Assembly (NCBI RefSeq): GCF_025200925.1
Contig: NZ_CP104174.1
Location: 7,068,001-7,132,000 of the forward strand
Length of the DNA stretch: 64,000 nucleotides
Reading direction: 5' to 3'
From: Bradyrhizobium sp. CB1015
GTDB taxonomy: Bacteria > Pseudomonadota > Alphaproteobacteria > Rhizobiales > Xanthobacteraceae
Made by a program: the position numbers and the translations under genes. The notes beneath the pieces are model-generated. The model searched no databases and had not been told where the DNA came from. It worked only from the letters and a program-made list of their open reading frames with translations. Position 1 is the first letter of the stretch, and each line of letters begins with the position of its first letter. Shown in pieces: positions 1 through 8,221 of this stretch.

Positions 1-583
1 TCATGCTGACGGTCCAGACGCCGTCCGACTGGCGAATCTCGGTGGCGCGGGTGCGGGTGCGGATCTCGGCGCCCTTGTCGGCGGCATCGCGCGCATTGAG
101 CACGACGAGGCGGGCGTCGTCGACGAAGCAGTCCGAATATTCGAAGGCGCGGCTGTAGCGATTCGGGATCAGCGGCTTGCCGACCTGATCGCGCTTGAGA
201 TCGACCGAGCGGGTCGCCGGCAACAGGTGACGGCCGCCGATGTGATCATAGAGGAAGAGGCCGAGGCGTAGCAGCCAAGCCGGGCGCAGGCCGGCGTGAT
301 GCGGCAAAACGAAACGCAGGGGCCGGATGATGTGGGGCGCGATGCCCCAGAGGATCTCGCGCTCGATCAGCGCCTCGCGGACCAGCCGAAACTCGTAATA
401 TTCGAGATAGCGCAGGCCGCCATGCACGAGCTTGGTCGACCAGGACGATGTCCCGCTCGCCAGGTCGTTCATTTCGCACAGGAAAACCGTGTTGCCGCGG
501 CCCACCGCGTCGCGCGCGATGCCGCAGCCGTTAACACCGCCTCCAATGATGGCGAGATCGAAAATACGCTCCAACAGACGCAT
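1..583 (-). CDS. glpD: Glycerol-3-phosphate dehydrogenase, N-terminal part (runs off the left edge)
   Basis: FAD-dependent oxidation of sn-glycerol 3-phosphate to dihydroxyacetone phosphate at the inner membrane, feeding electrons to quinone. The first 194 residues are visible. They open with the dinucleotide-binding loop GGGVNGCG at residues 14-21, followed by the family segments LASGTSSWSTKLVHGGLRYL and LIEREILWGIAPH, which are typical of aerobic GlpD. The ATG at 583 is the only start that includes the whole Rossmann loop. The gene is cut by the window boundary, so the C-terminus is unseen. A DeoR-family regulator of GlpR type lies 0.9 kb away in the same orientation, and a CGAAA-rich inverted repeat sits just upstream, which supports the glycerol assignment. 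Confidence 0.93.
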   Translation of the reverse strand, partial: MRLLERIFDLAIIGGGVNGCGIARDAVGRGNTVFLCEMNDLASGTSSWSTKLVHGGLRYLEYYEFRLVREALIEREILWGIAPHIIRPLRFVLPHHAGLRPAWLLRLGLFLYDHIGGRHLLPATRSVDLKRDQVGKPLIPNRYSRAFEYSDCFVDDARLVVLNARDAADKGAEIRTRTRATEIRQSDGVWTVSM

Positions 584-616
584 CCCCCGGCGACCGCCCG
601 TTCGTCGAGCGGTTAC

Positions 617-652
617 TTTCGTTTTTGATTAGATCACACCCGAAAACGAAAG
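617..652 (-). promoter_or_regulatory. Probable GlpR/DeoR-type operator upstream of glpD
   Basis: A perfect 10-bp inverted repeat, ctttcgtttt at 617-626 and aaaacgaaag at 643-652, lies 34-69 bp before the glpD start. A further gcgaaagagg lies at 678-687. Tandem or inverted TTTCG/CGAAA elements are the known recognition pattern of DeoR-family sugar-phosphate repressors such as GlpR. That glpR at 1527-2372 is the binder is inference. Confidence 0.6.
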
Positions 653-791
653 CAAGATGAAAGAGAGGCGACAGGAAGCGAAAGAGGAACTTTTTTGGTA
701 GGCAATGAGGCGGCGAAATCGACAGGTGAATGGATGGAATTGCGTCAAGCCGCACGATTGAAAGGTAGCCCCCATGGGCCGGGCCAGCTTG

Positions 792-813
792 TATGTAGCA
801 ACATTTCTACATA
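792..813. promoter_or_regulatory. Palindrome upstream of the toxin-antitoxin pair, likely autoregulatory operator
   Basis: Perfect 7-bp arms tatgtag (792-798) and ctacata (807-813) are separated by 8 bp and end 42 bp before the antitoxin ATG. Type II antitoxins usually bind such a palindrome to repress their own operon, so this is the best operator candidate. The site shares an intergenic region with the divergent glpD promoter. Confidence 0.5.
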
Positions 814-855
814 AATTGCACAACACAGCATAGCCACCGCTTGGAGGCTCAGACC

Positions 856-1107
856 ATGGTGACCACCCTGACCAGCCGAGAATTCAATCAAGACACCAGC
901 GGCGCCAAGAAAGCGGCATCGCAAGGACCCGTTTTCATTACGGACCGCGGCCGTCCGGCCCATGTCCTGCTAACGATTGAGGATTACTTGCGCCTGACCG
1001 GCGGACACATGAGCCTTGCGGAAGCTCTGGCGCAGACGAACGCGGATTTTGATTTCGATCCGCCTCGCGTTGGTGAGGGCATCTTCAGGGCTGCTGATCT
1101 CGACTGA
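856..1107 (+). CDS. Phd/YefM-family antitoxin
   Basis: Antitoxin of a type II toxin-antitoxin pair, 83 aa. The N-terminal SREFNQDTSGAKKAASQGPV segment followed by ITDRGRPAHVLLTIEDYLRL matches the Phd/YefM DNA-binding fold. The acidic tail DFDFDPPRVGEG is the usual toxin-wrapping region. A TTG at 841 is in frame, but ggagg at 843-847 is correctly spaced for the ATG at 856, so that start is chosen. The stop overlaps the toxin start by one base (TGATG), which implies translational coupling. Role: neutralises the PIN toxin and probably represses the operon through the palindrome at 792-813. Confidence 0.88.
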   Translation: MVTTLTSREFNQDTSGAKKAASQGPVFITDRGRPAHVLLTIEDYLRLTGGHMSLAEALAQTNADFDFDPPRVGEGIFRAADLD

Positions 1108-1523
1108 TGTTCCTGCTGGACACCAATGTCATTTCCGAATTGAGGCGACCGGACAAGGCAGATCGGCGCGTCGTTGCCTGGGCAGGCGCAATTCCAGCAG
1201 CAAACTTCTTCATCTCAGTCATTTCAATTCTCGAGATCGAACTTGGCGCTCGCCTGATCGAACGCAAGGACGCAGCGCAAAGTGCCATCTTGCGCAGCTG
1301 GATCGACAGCCAGATTCTGGCTCGCTTCGAGGGCCGGATCCTGGCCATCGATACGGCTGTCGCGCAACGTTGCGCGCAACTTCATGTTCCCAACCCACGC
1401 GCTGAACGCGACGCGCTCATTGCTGCAACCGCGCTAGTTCATGGTTTGACGGTTGTTACGCGCAATGTAGAGGACTTCAAATCGACGGACGTCGCGCTAC
1501 TCAACCCGTGGGACGGCGCTTAG
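1107..1523 (+). CDS. PIN-domain ribonuclease toxin (VapC/FitB type)
   Basis: 138-aa PIN-domain endoribonuclease, the toxin partner of the upstream Phd-like antitoxin. The acidic metal-binding residues of the family are visible: D5 in LLDTNVISELRRP, E43 in SILEIELGAR, D102 in AERDALIAATA and D123 in TRNVEDF. The opening LLDTNVISELR and the internal VAWA segment are closest to the FitB subgroup. The stop at 1523 lies three bases from the convergent glpR stop, so the pair is packed exactly into the glpR-glpD gap. The RNA target cannot be read from the sequence. Confidence 0.9.
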   Translation: MFLLDTNVISELRRPDKADRRVVAWAGAIPAANFFISVISILEIELGARLIERKDAAQSAILRSWIDSQILARFEGRILAIDTAVAQRCAQLHVPNPRAERDALIAATALVHGLTVVTRNVEDFKSTDVALLNPWDGA

Positions 1524-1526
1524 ACT

Positions 1527-2372
1527 CTATCTCAGCCGCACCACCGGTGCGGCTTCCGGCGCGGCATCCTGGGCGTCCGCCGGCGCATCATCGATATCTG
1601 CCCCCTTCGGCATCGCCTCGACCACCTCGATGCCCTTGCTGTGGCAGATGGTGGCGAGGCGCTCGGGCAGCTCCTGGTCGGTGACGAAGGTCTGGATCTG
1701 GGTGATGTGGGCGATGCGCACCGGCGCGCTGCGGCGGAGTTTTGTGGAATCGGCGACCAGCATGACGCTGCGGGCGTTGGCGATGATGGCCTGCGCCACC
1801 TGCACCTCGCGATAGTCGAAGTCGAGCAGCGCGCCCTCCTCATCGATCGCCGAGGCGCCGATGATGGCATAGTCGACCTTGAACTGACCGATCAGCTGCG
1901 TCGCGGTCGAGCCGACCACGGCGCCGTCGGCGCGCCGCACCGTGCCGCCGGCGACGACCACCTCGATGCGCGGATGGCGGTAGAGCAGCATGGCGACATT
2001 GAGGTTGTTGGTGATGACGAGCAGATCCTCATGCGAGGTCAGCGCGCTCGCGACCTCCTCCGTCGTGGTGCCGATGTTGATGAACAGCGAGCAGCCGTTC
2101 GGGATCAGCGAGGCGGCGGCAGCGCCGATCGCCTTCTTCTCGTCGGCGGCGACGAAGCGGCGCGCCTCATAGGCGAGGTTTTCCACGCCCGAGGCGATGA
2201 TGGCGCCGCCATGGATGCGGGTCAGCGAACGCCGCTCACAGAGATCGTTGAGATCCTTGCGGATCGTCTGCGCCGACACCTCGAAGCGGCGCGCGAGCTC
2301 CTCGACCATGACACGGCCGGAGGCGCGCGCGATGTTGAGAATTTCGGCTTGGCGATGGGTCAATCCAGTCAC
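1527..2372 (-). CDS. glpR: DeoR-family transcriptional repressor, GlpR type
   Basis: 281-aa repressor. An N-terminal DeoR winged helix (residues about 6-60, LTHRQAEILNIARASGRVMV then VSAQTIRKDLNDLCERR and the family hinge RIHGGAI) is followed by the sugar-phosphate sensor domain (about 75-240, with NIGTTTEEVA and the VVGSTATQLIGQFKVDYAIIG stretch). The C-terminal 30 residues are Asp/Ala-rich and not part of the family core. The start is GTG at 2372 with gagg 8-9 bp upstream. Its ligand is likely glycerol 3-phosphate because glpD is the next gene on this strand. It lies 105 bp downstream of the HAD phosphatase and may be co-transcribed with it. Confidence 0.85.
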   Translation of the reverse strand: MTGLTHRQAEILNIARASGRVMVEELARRFEVSAQTIRKDLNDLCERRSLTRIHGGAIIASGVENLAYEARRFVAADEKKAIGAAAASLIPNGCSLFINIGTTTEEVASALTSHEDLLVITNNLNVAMLLYRHPRIEVVVAGGTVRRADGAVVGSTATQLIGQFKVDYAIIGASAIDEEGALLDFDYREVQVAQAIIANARSVMLVADSTKLRRSAPVRIAHITQIQTFVTDQELPERLATICHSKGIEVVEAMPKGADIDDAPADAQDAAPEAAPVVRLR

Positions 2373-2477
2373 GGCAAGGCCTCAAGTCAGGATAGTGCAT
2401 GGTGCGGCGGTTCGCGCCTGCGGTCAATGCGGATGCCGATCACGGTTAACGGATGGAGGTCCTCACCACGCCATTTC

Positions 2478-3164
2478 TTACCACGCCATGACGCTCGCAA
2501 GACGTGCGATCAGGTCCGGGTCGTCGAACGCGCTGGCGGAGGCGACCGCGCCTGCTCCAACCAGGTCAGCATGGCTGAGGCTGGTGCGGATGCCGACGGT
2601 TGGAATGCCGGCGGCCGTTGCGGACTGCACGCCGGTGCGGGAGTCCTCGAATGCGATCGAGGCTTGCGGGCTCGCGCCGACGAAACGCAGCCCTTCCTGA
2701 TAGGGCAGCGGATGCGGTTTGCCGTGCGGCAGCTCGGCGCCGATGACGAGCGCCTTGAAACGATGCATGATGCCGAGGCCGGAGAGCAGCAGCTCGGCGT
2801 TGAGACGCGGCGCGTTGGTTACCGCGACCATGGGAATGCCGGCGCCATCGGCGCGGTCGAGCAGCGCCATCAGGCCCGGCAGCGGCGCGATCTGCCCGGC
2901 CACGAGGGTGCGGAAGACCTCCTCCTTCTCTTCGAGGATGAGGGCGCGCCGCTCCGGCGCCTGGTGGGGCAGAAAGCGCTCACCGATCGCGACATTGGCG
3001 AAGCCCTGCAGCTCCCGGGAGAAGCGTGCGTGGTCGAAGACATGGCCGTGAGGACCGAGCACCTGGTTGAAAGCCTTCAAGTGCAACGGGTCGGTGTCGG
3101 CGAGCGTGCCGTCGATGTCGAACAACAATGCCCGGCCCATTCCATCGTGTTTGGTCTCGATCAT
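2478..3164 (-). CDS. HAD-superfamily (subfamily IA) phosphatase
   Basis: 228-aa haloacid-dehalogenase-like hydrolase. Motif I is FDIDGT with nucleophile D16 and acid/base D18. Motif II is the Thr in VAVTNAPRLNAELLLSGLG, the motif III Lys is in GKPHPLPY, and motif IV is FEDSRTGVQSA. A helical cap lies between motifs I and II, as in beta-phosphoglucomutase and glycerol-3-phosphatase relatives (CbbY/GPP type). The position directly upstream of glpR on the same strand suggests a phosphorylated C3 substrate, but the substrate is not determined by sequence. The start at 3164 has a weak purine stretch before it; ATG at 3140 is an alternative that keeps motif I. Confidence 0.82.
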   Translation of the reverse strand: MIETKHDGMGRALLFDIDGTLADTDPLHLKAFNQVLGPHGHVFDHARFSRELQGFANVAIGERFLPHQAPERRALILEEKEEVFRTLVAGQIAPLPGLMALLDRADGAGIPMVAVTNAPRLNAELLLSGLGIMHRFKALVIGAELPHGKPHPLPYQEGLRFVGASPQASIAFEDSRTGVQSATAAGIPTVGIRTSLSHADLVGAGAVASASAFDDPDLIARLASVMAW

Positions 3165-3318
3165 TTCCGTACTTTCCCAAATGCGCGACGCATCGATGCG
3201 GAAGGCGTATCAATAGGGCCTCGATCGCGCAATGACGCATCCACATGACCGGCAGGCGACACTCGACAAAGCCGCGCGCGACTGCAACACTGGTTGCAAG
3301 ATCAAAAAGGAGGAAACG

Positions 3319-3771
3319 ATGACGATCAACCGACGCGATCTGGCTCTCTCGACGCTCGCCGTCTCCGCGCTTGCGTTCGCCAGGCCGGCGCTCGCCGCTT
3401 CGGCAGACGAGGACGCCGTGGCGAAGAGGGTCGAGGCCTTCCGCCTCGCCCAGATCGCGGCCGATCCCAAGGCGCTCGGCGCGCTATGCGCGGAGGAGCT
3501 GAGCTACAGCCATTCCAGCGGAAAGGTCGAGGACAAGGCCACCTTCATCGCCAACGCGACCGACGGCAAGTCGAAGTTCTTGTCGATCGAGTACAAGGAT
3601 CCCACCATCAAGGTGGTCGGCCCCGCAGCGATCGTGCGTTTCCACTGGCTGGGCGAGCAGGAGATGGCGGCCGACGGGAAAAAAGTATCGACCAACCTTC
3701 ACATCCTGATGAACTGGCAGAAGCAAGGCGACGAGTGGAAGCTCTTGTCGCGGGCGGCGACGAAGTTGTGA
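3319..3771 (+). CDS. Tat-exported NTF2-like (SnoaL/DUF4440) protein
   Basis: 150-aa protein with a twin-arginine signal (INRRDLALSTLAVSALAFA, ending near ALAASA at about residue 28) and one NTF2-like fold domain. It carries the DUF4440 pattern AFRLAQIAADPKALGALCAEEL, then SYSHSSGKVEDKATFI, and ends WKLLSRAATKL. Such domains are small-molecule binding or isomerase-like pockets; no catalytic role can be assigned here. The ATG at 3319 is preceded by a strong aaggagg at 3308-3314. An in-frame ATG at 3232 lacks a Shine-Dalgarno sequence and would bury the Tat signal. Confidence 0.85.
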   Translation: MTINRRDLALSTLAVSALAFARPALAASADEDAVAKRVEAFRLAQIAADPKALGALCAEELSYSHSSGKVEDKATFIANATDGKSKFLSIEYKDPTIKVVGPAAIVRFHWLGEQEMAADGKKVSTNLHILMNWQKQGDEWKLLSRAATKL

Positions 3772-3779
3772 TGGCTTCT

Positions 3780-3942
3780 TACCCTCTCCCCTTGTGGGAG
3801 AGGGTGGCTCGCCGCGCAGCGGCGAGACGGGTGAGGGGGATGTCTCCGCGAGGGATACTCTCAAACGCCTGGGCAAGAAGAGAGATACCCCTCATCCGGC
3901 GCTTCGCGCCACCTTCTCCCACAAGGGGAGAAGGAAGAAGGC
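3780..3942. repeat. Palindromic intergenic repeat (family A)
   Basis: Outer arms are ccctctccccttgtgggaga near 3783 and ccttctcccacaaggggaga ending near 3942. The inner segment contains gccgcgcagcggcgag and ggcgcttcgcgcc hairpins. Related copies occur at 46888-47092, 55490-55636 and, in altered form, 43131-43494. It lies just past the stop of the NTF2-like gene and could fold into one long hairpin in mRNA. Confidence 0.8.
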
Positions 3943-4008
3943 AGCAACATCAAGGGCGGCAATAAATTCCGACCACGCTCCACGCGCCCGGAATACCAGC
4001 GGAGGTCG

Positions 4009-4200
4009 TTACGCCGCCTCCTTCACGTCGCCGTTCACCAGCCTGCGCGCGGCGCGCTCGGCTTCGCGGGGGTTGCGGAAGAGCTGGCCTTCGAGACGGT
4101 TGAAGCGGTGCGACGAGGCGAAGAAGCAATAGCCTCCAGAAGAACGAACGACGATACCTGCGGTCTGCGAATCGACTTCGATGATGTAGCTGTCCGGCAT
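4009..4200 (-). CDS. Small conserved hypothetical protein
   Basis: 63-aa protein beginning MPDSYIIEVDSQTAGIVVRS and continuing through GGYCFFASSHRFNRLEGQLF to RNPREAERAARRLVNGDVKE. It has no signal peptide or membrane segment. The beta-rich start and charged helical end resemble short rhizobial proteins of unknown role. The ATG at 4200 has gagga about 10 bp upstream. A longer reading frame to 4317 exists, but the extra N-terminus has no protein-like composition. Function unknown. Confidence 0.6.
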   Translation of the reverse strand: MPDSYIIEVDSQTAGIVVRSSGGYCFFASSHRFNRLEGQLFRNPREAERAARRLVNGDVKEAA

Positions 4201-4423
4201 GGTCCGTGGATTCCTCAGTGCGGGCAAACAACGGTGCTCCTGCCCAAAGGTTCCCAAGGGCATTTGCGGCCGTTTCCACCCCGAATCGACATGCAATTGA
4301 GTACGCCGGGACCTCATCCGTTTTATGACTGGTTCTTGGCGAAGCCGCGACGAGGATGACTTGCTCGTGCCGCGTTTTGCGGCGCTGCAAAGCCTCCAAG
4401 ATGAGGCAGAGCGTCGCGCGCGA

Positions 4424-4831
4424 TTACGTCGCGATCGGCGGATCGTTTCGCTGGATCGCCTGTGGACGGCCGTGGTCGTCGATCGAGACGTAGGTGAAAT
4501 GACCGTCGGTGACGAGGAACGGATGCAGCTCCTTGCGCCGCAATGCCCAGGCCTCGAGATGCACGGTCAGCGAGGTGCGCCCGACGCGCACGAGATTGGC
4601 ATAGACCGAGACGAGATCGCCGACATAGACCGCTTTGCGAAAATTCATCGCCTCGATCGCGACCGTCACGGTGCGCGACCGCGCGACCTTCGAGGCGAAC
4701 ACGCCGCCGCCGACGTCCATCTGACTGAGCAACCAGCCGCCGAAGATGTCGCCGTTGGCATTGGTGTCGGCCGGCATCGCCAGCGTGCGAATGCAGAGAT
4801 CACCGCTCGGCCCGGTCGCTTGTTCGCTCAT
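4424..4831 (-). CDS. Acyl-CoA thioesterase (hotdog fold, YciA/ACOT type)
   Basis: 135-aa hotdog-fold thioesterase hydrolysing acyl-CoA to free acid and CoA in the cytoplasm. The family core NANGDIFGGWLLSQMDVGGG (catalytic Asp in the hotdog helix) is followed by RTVTVAIEAMNFRKAVYVGD and VGRTSLTVHLEAWA. The start at 4831 lies 7 bp past the stop of the fadJ-type gene, so this is the last gene of the beta-oxidation operon. It probably relieves CoA sequestration or sets chain-length flux. A longer frame to 4945 overlaps the upstream gene and is not used. Confidence 0.88.
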   Translation of the reverse strand: MSEQATGPSGDLCIRTLAMPADTNANGDIFGGWLLSQMDVGGGVFASKVARSRTVTVAIEAMNFRKAVYVGDLVSVYANLVRVGRTSLTVHLEAWALRRKELHPFLVTDGHFTYVSIDDHGRPQAIQRNDPPIAT

Positions 4832-4838
4832 ATGGCTC

Positions 4839-6935
4839 TCACTTGAAACTGTCCCAGCCCGGATCGGGCGCGAAACGCGCGCCGAATCGTTCCGCCAGCG
4901 CGCGCAGGGTGGATACAATGTTTTCCACGCCGCGCGTGCGCGCATAATTCAGCGGACCGCCGCGGAACGGTGCATAACCGGTGCCGAAGATCATGGCGCC
5001 GTCGACCGCATCGGCATCGTCGACGATGCCTTCGCGCAAGCACGCGACGCAGACATTGGACATCGGCAGCACCAGGCGGTCGATCATCTGGTCGGTGACG
5101 CGCGGACCGGTCTCCGGCAACGGGGGCTTCTGCGCCTTGCCGTCCTTCCAGGTATAAAAGCCCTTGCCGGTCTTGCGGCCGAGCTCGCCCTTGGCGACCT
5201 TCTCGCGTAGCCAGGCGGGCGTCGGCGGCAGGAGATCGCCGAACTTGGTGCGCAGCATGTCGCCGACGTCGAGGCAAATGTCGAGCCCGACCTGATCGGC
5301 CAGCTCGATCGGTCCCATCGGCATGCCGAACTGCTCGGCCGCGCCATCGATCAGACGCTGGTCGATCTTCTCGTCCAGCATCACCATGGCTTCGAGCATG
5401 TAGGGCGTCAGCGCGCGGTTGACGAGGAAGCCGGGCGAGCTCTTCACAGGCAAAGGCAGTCGGTCGATGGCGCCGACGAAGGCGAGCGCCTCTTTCAGCA
5501 CGTGTGCATCGTTGCCGTCGTGGCTGACGACCTCGACCAATTGGAGCCGCGACACCGGGTTGAAGAAATGCAGGCCGACCAGCCGCTCCGGCCGCGCCAG
5601 CGTGGTGCGCAGGTCCTGCAGCGGAATGCTCGACGTGTTGGTCGCGAGGATCGCGCCGGGCTTCATCCGCGGCTCGAGCCCGGCATAGACCTTCTGCTTC
5701 AGCTCCAGTTTTTCCGGCACGGCCTCGATGATGAGGTCGGCATTGCGAACGCCCTCGCCGTCCATATCGGGGATCAGGCGATCGAGCGCGTCGCGGACGT
5801 CGGTGGGCTTGCGGATGATCTTGCCGTAGAGGTCGGCCGCGCGTTTGACCGCGCCCGCGATCGGCTCCGGCTTCATGTCGGCGAGCGAGACGCGAAGACC
5901 CTGCCCCGCACACCAGGCCGCGATGTCCCCGCCCATGGCGCCGGCGCCGATGACGTGGACATGCTTGACCGCGTTGCCGGAGCCTGCCGCTTTCTTCATC
6001 TGCTCGCGCAGGAAGAAGACGCGGATCAGGTTCTGCGCGGTCGGCGTCACCATCAGCTCGGCGAACGAGGCCTGCTCGGCCTTCAGCATCGCCGCCTTGC
6101 TGCCGCCGTGGGTCTCCCAGAGATCGATCAGTGCGTAGGGCGCTGGATAATGCTCGCGCGATGCGGCCTTCGCGGCCTCCGCGCGCATGCGCTTGGCCAG
6201 CAGGCCACGCACCGGCCCTAGATTGGCGGCACGCGTCAGCAGTCCAGGATTGGCTCGCTTCAGGCGGCCGAACAGCGCATCCTTCACCGCGCCCTGGACA
6301 TGGCGCTCCTGCGTCACGGTGTCGACGAGGCCGAGCGCCTTGGCGCGGCGCGCGTCGATGGTTCGGCCGGTCAGCATCAGCGCCATCGACTGGGTCGGAT
6401 TGACCAGCGCGGTGAATCGGGCGGTGCCGCCGAGACCGGGATGCAGGCCGAGCATCACCTCCGGGAAGCCGAAACGCGCCCCCTCGATGGCGATGCGCGC
6501 TTGGCAGGCCAGCGCAACCTCGAGCCCGCCGCCGAGGCAGAAGCCGTGGATCACAGCGACCGTCGGCAGCTTCAAGGCTTCGAGATGATCGACGACCGCG
6601 TGCGCGGCACGGATGCGCGTCTCCACCATGCCGGGGTCAGACGCGCCGCGGAATTCGTTGACGTCGGCACCGGCGATGAAGCCGGACGACTTTGCCGAGC
6701 GGATGACGAGGCCGGCCGGGCGATCGGTCTCGATCGCCGCGAGCACGGCGTCGAACTCCTCCATCACCTCGGAGGACAGCGTGTTGGCGCTGGCGTCAGC
6801 GCGGTCGAACAGCAGCCAGGCGACACCATCCGCATCGCGCGTCAGCTTGAAGTGCTTGTAGGGACCATCCGGTGCGGGCCGCGGCCCGAGCTCCAGCACG
6901 CGGTCGGCGAGCACGGTCATGATCTTGGAATCCAT
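4839..6935 (-). CDS. fadJ: Multifunctional fatty-acid oxidation enzyme (enoyl-CoA hydratase / 3-hydroxyacyl-CoA dehydrogenase)
   Basis: 698-aa alpha-subunit type enzyme. The N-terminal crotonase domain (about 20-200) carries SGFIAGADVNEF and HGFCLGGGLEVALAC, with FGFPEVMLGLHPGLGGTARF giving the oxyanion and catalytic Glu region. The NAD-binding 3-hydroxyacyl-CoA dehydrogenase domain starts at about 320 with VIGAGAMGGDIAAW and includes ATNTSSIPL and the catalytic GLHFFNPVSRLQLVEVV. Two C-terminal HCDH repeats contain SSPGFLVNRALTPYM and GRKTGKGFYTW. Length fits FadJ/FadB (about 700-730). Two bases separate it from the thiolase stop. Together with the thiolase it performs hydration, oxidation and thiolysis. 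Confidence 0.94.
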   Translation of the reverse strand: MDSKIMTVLADRVLELGPRPAPDGPYKHFKLTRDADGVAWLLFDRADASANTLSSEVMEEFDAVLAAIETDRPAGLVIRSAKSSGFIAGADVNEFRGASDPGMVETRIRAAHAVVDHLEALKLPTVAVIHGFCLGGGLEVALACQARIAIEGARFGFPEVMLGLHPGLGGTARFTALVNPTQSMALMLTGRTIDARRAKALGLVDTVTQERHVQGAVKDALFGRLKRANPGLLTRAANLGPVRGLLAKRMRAEAAKAASREHYPAPYALIDLWETHGGSKAAMLKAEQASFAELMVTPTAQNLIRVFFLREQMKKAAGSGNAVKHVHVIGAGAMGGDIAAWCAGQGLRVSLADMKPEPIAGAVKRAADLYGKIIRKPTDVRDALDRLIPDMDGEGVRNADLIIEAVPEKLELKQKVYAGLEPRMKPGAILATNTSSIPLQDLRTTLARPERLVGLHFFNPVSRLQLVEVVSHDGNDAHVLKEALAFVGAIDRLPLPVKSSPGFLVNRALTPYMLEAMVMLDEKIDQRLIDGAAEQFGMPMGPIELADQVGLDICLDVGDMLRTKFGDLLPPTPAWLREKVAKGELGRKTGKGFYTWKDGKAQKPPLPETGPRVTDQMIDRLVLPMSNVCVACLREGIVDDADAVDGAMIFGTGYAPFRGGPLNYARTRGVENIVSTLRALAERFGARFAPDPGWDSFK

Positions 6936-6937
6936 GG

Positions 6938-8221
6938 TCACACCGCCTCGATCAGCATGGCGCCGCCGAGCCCGCCGCCGATGCATTCGGTGGCAATTCC
7001 GCGCCGCGTGCCGAGCCGCTTCATCGCGTTGACGAGATGCAGCACGATGCGGTTGCCGGAGGTGCCGACGGGGTGGCCGAGCGAAATCGCGCCGCCATCG
7101 ACGTTCAGCCTCTCGCGGTCGATCTCGCCGGCGGCACCCTCGAGCCGCAATATTTCGCGGCAGAACTTGTCGTCGTTCCAGGCGGCGAGACAGCCGAGCA
7201 CTTGCGTTGCGAAGGCCTCGTTCAGCTCCCAGGTCTCGACGTCCTTGATGGTGAGATCGTTGCGCTTCAGCAGCGGCGTCACCGACATCACGGGTCCGAG
7301 CCCCATGATGCTGGGATCGAGCGCGGCCCAATGGCTGTCGACGATGACGGCCCTCGGCGTCAGCTTGTGCTTTGCCACTGCCGCGTCGGAGGCGAGGATC
7401 ACCCAGGAGGCACCGTCGGTGATCTGCGAGGAATTGCCGGCGGTGACCTGGCCCCACGGGCGCTCGAACACCGGCCGGAGCTTGGCGAGCGTCTCGGCCG
7501 TCGAATCCGGGCGAACGCCATCGTCGTGGTCGAAGAACTTGCCGTCGCGGGAGAACGCAGTCTCGACCTCGCCCTTCAGATAACCCGCGCTTTGCGCATG
7601 CGCGAGCCGGCGATGGCTTTCGGCGGCATAGGCATCCGACTGTGCGCGGGTGATGCCGAAGAGATGGCCGACGACCTCGGCGGTCTGGCCCATGTTCAGC
7701 TCGGTGACGGGATCGGTCAGGCCGCGCTCGAGGCCGATGATCAGCTTGAGATCGCGCGGCCTCAGCTTGAACGCCGAGGCGATCTTCGCGGCCACGCCCT
7801 TGGCAGTGGCAAGACCGGCGAACCAGCGCACGCCGGAATTCGGCCAGACCAGCGGCGCGTGGCTGAGCGCCTCGGTGCCGCCGGCCAAAATCATGTCGGC
7901 ATGACCTTCGCGGATATAGCGGTAGGCGGTGTCGATCGACTGCATGCCCGAGCCGCAATTGATCTGCACGGTGAAGGCGACCATGTCCTCGCCCATGCCG
8001 AGCCGGAGCGCCGCGACGCGGGCCGGATTCATCTCGTCCGCGATCACGTTGACGCAGCCGAGGATAACCTGGTCGAAGCTATCGGGAGCGAACGGCTGCC
8101 GCGCTAGAAGCGGCCGTCCGCACTGCACGGCGAGATCGACCGGCGTGAACGGCCCTGGCCCCGAACGCGCCTTCAGGAACGGCGTCCGGCTGCCGTCGAC
8201 GATAAATACCGGTCGTGCCAT
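6938..8221 (-). CDS. fadI: Acetyl-CoA C-acyltransferase (thiolase, FadI type)
   Basis: 427-aa thiolase catalysing the last step of beta-oxidation. The nucleophilic Cys is C89 in QINCGSGMQS. The catalytic His lies in ISLGHPVGTSGNRIV and the second Cys, C413, in ECIGGGLGGAM. NEAFA is also present. Length is close to FadI (about 436) rather than the shorter FadA. The start overlaps the fadE stop (ATGA at 8218-8221), and the stop is two bases before the fadJ start, so all four genes are translationally coupled. Confidence 0.94.
   Translation of the reverse strand: MARPVFIVDGSRTPFLKARSGPGPFTPVDLAVQCGRPLLARQPFAPDSFDQVILGCVNVIADEMNPARVAALRLGMGEDMVAFTVQINCGSGMQSIDTAYRYIREGHADMILAGGTEALSHAPLVWPNSGVRWFAGLATAKGVAAKIASAFKLRPRDLKLIIGLERGLTDPVTELNMGQTAEVVGHLFGITRAQSDAYAAESHRRLAHAQSAGYLKGEVETAFSRDGKFFDHDDGVRPDSTAETLAKLRPVFERPWGQVTAGNSSQITDGASWVILASDAAVAKHKLTPRAVIVDSHWAALDPSIMGLGPVMSVTPLLKRNDLTIKDVETWELNEAFATQVLGCLAAWNDDKFCREILRLEGAAGEIDRERLNVDGGAISLGHPVGTSGNRIVLHLVNAMKRLGTRRGIATECIGGGLGGAMLIEAV

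Noticed and set aside
4839..7958. A single 1039-residue minus-strand frame suggesting a thiolase-FadJ fusion
   Set aside because: Only the part from 6935 down is FadJ. The rest is an Arg-rich alternative frame of the thiolase gene, whose real frame is 6938-8221.
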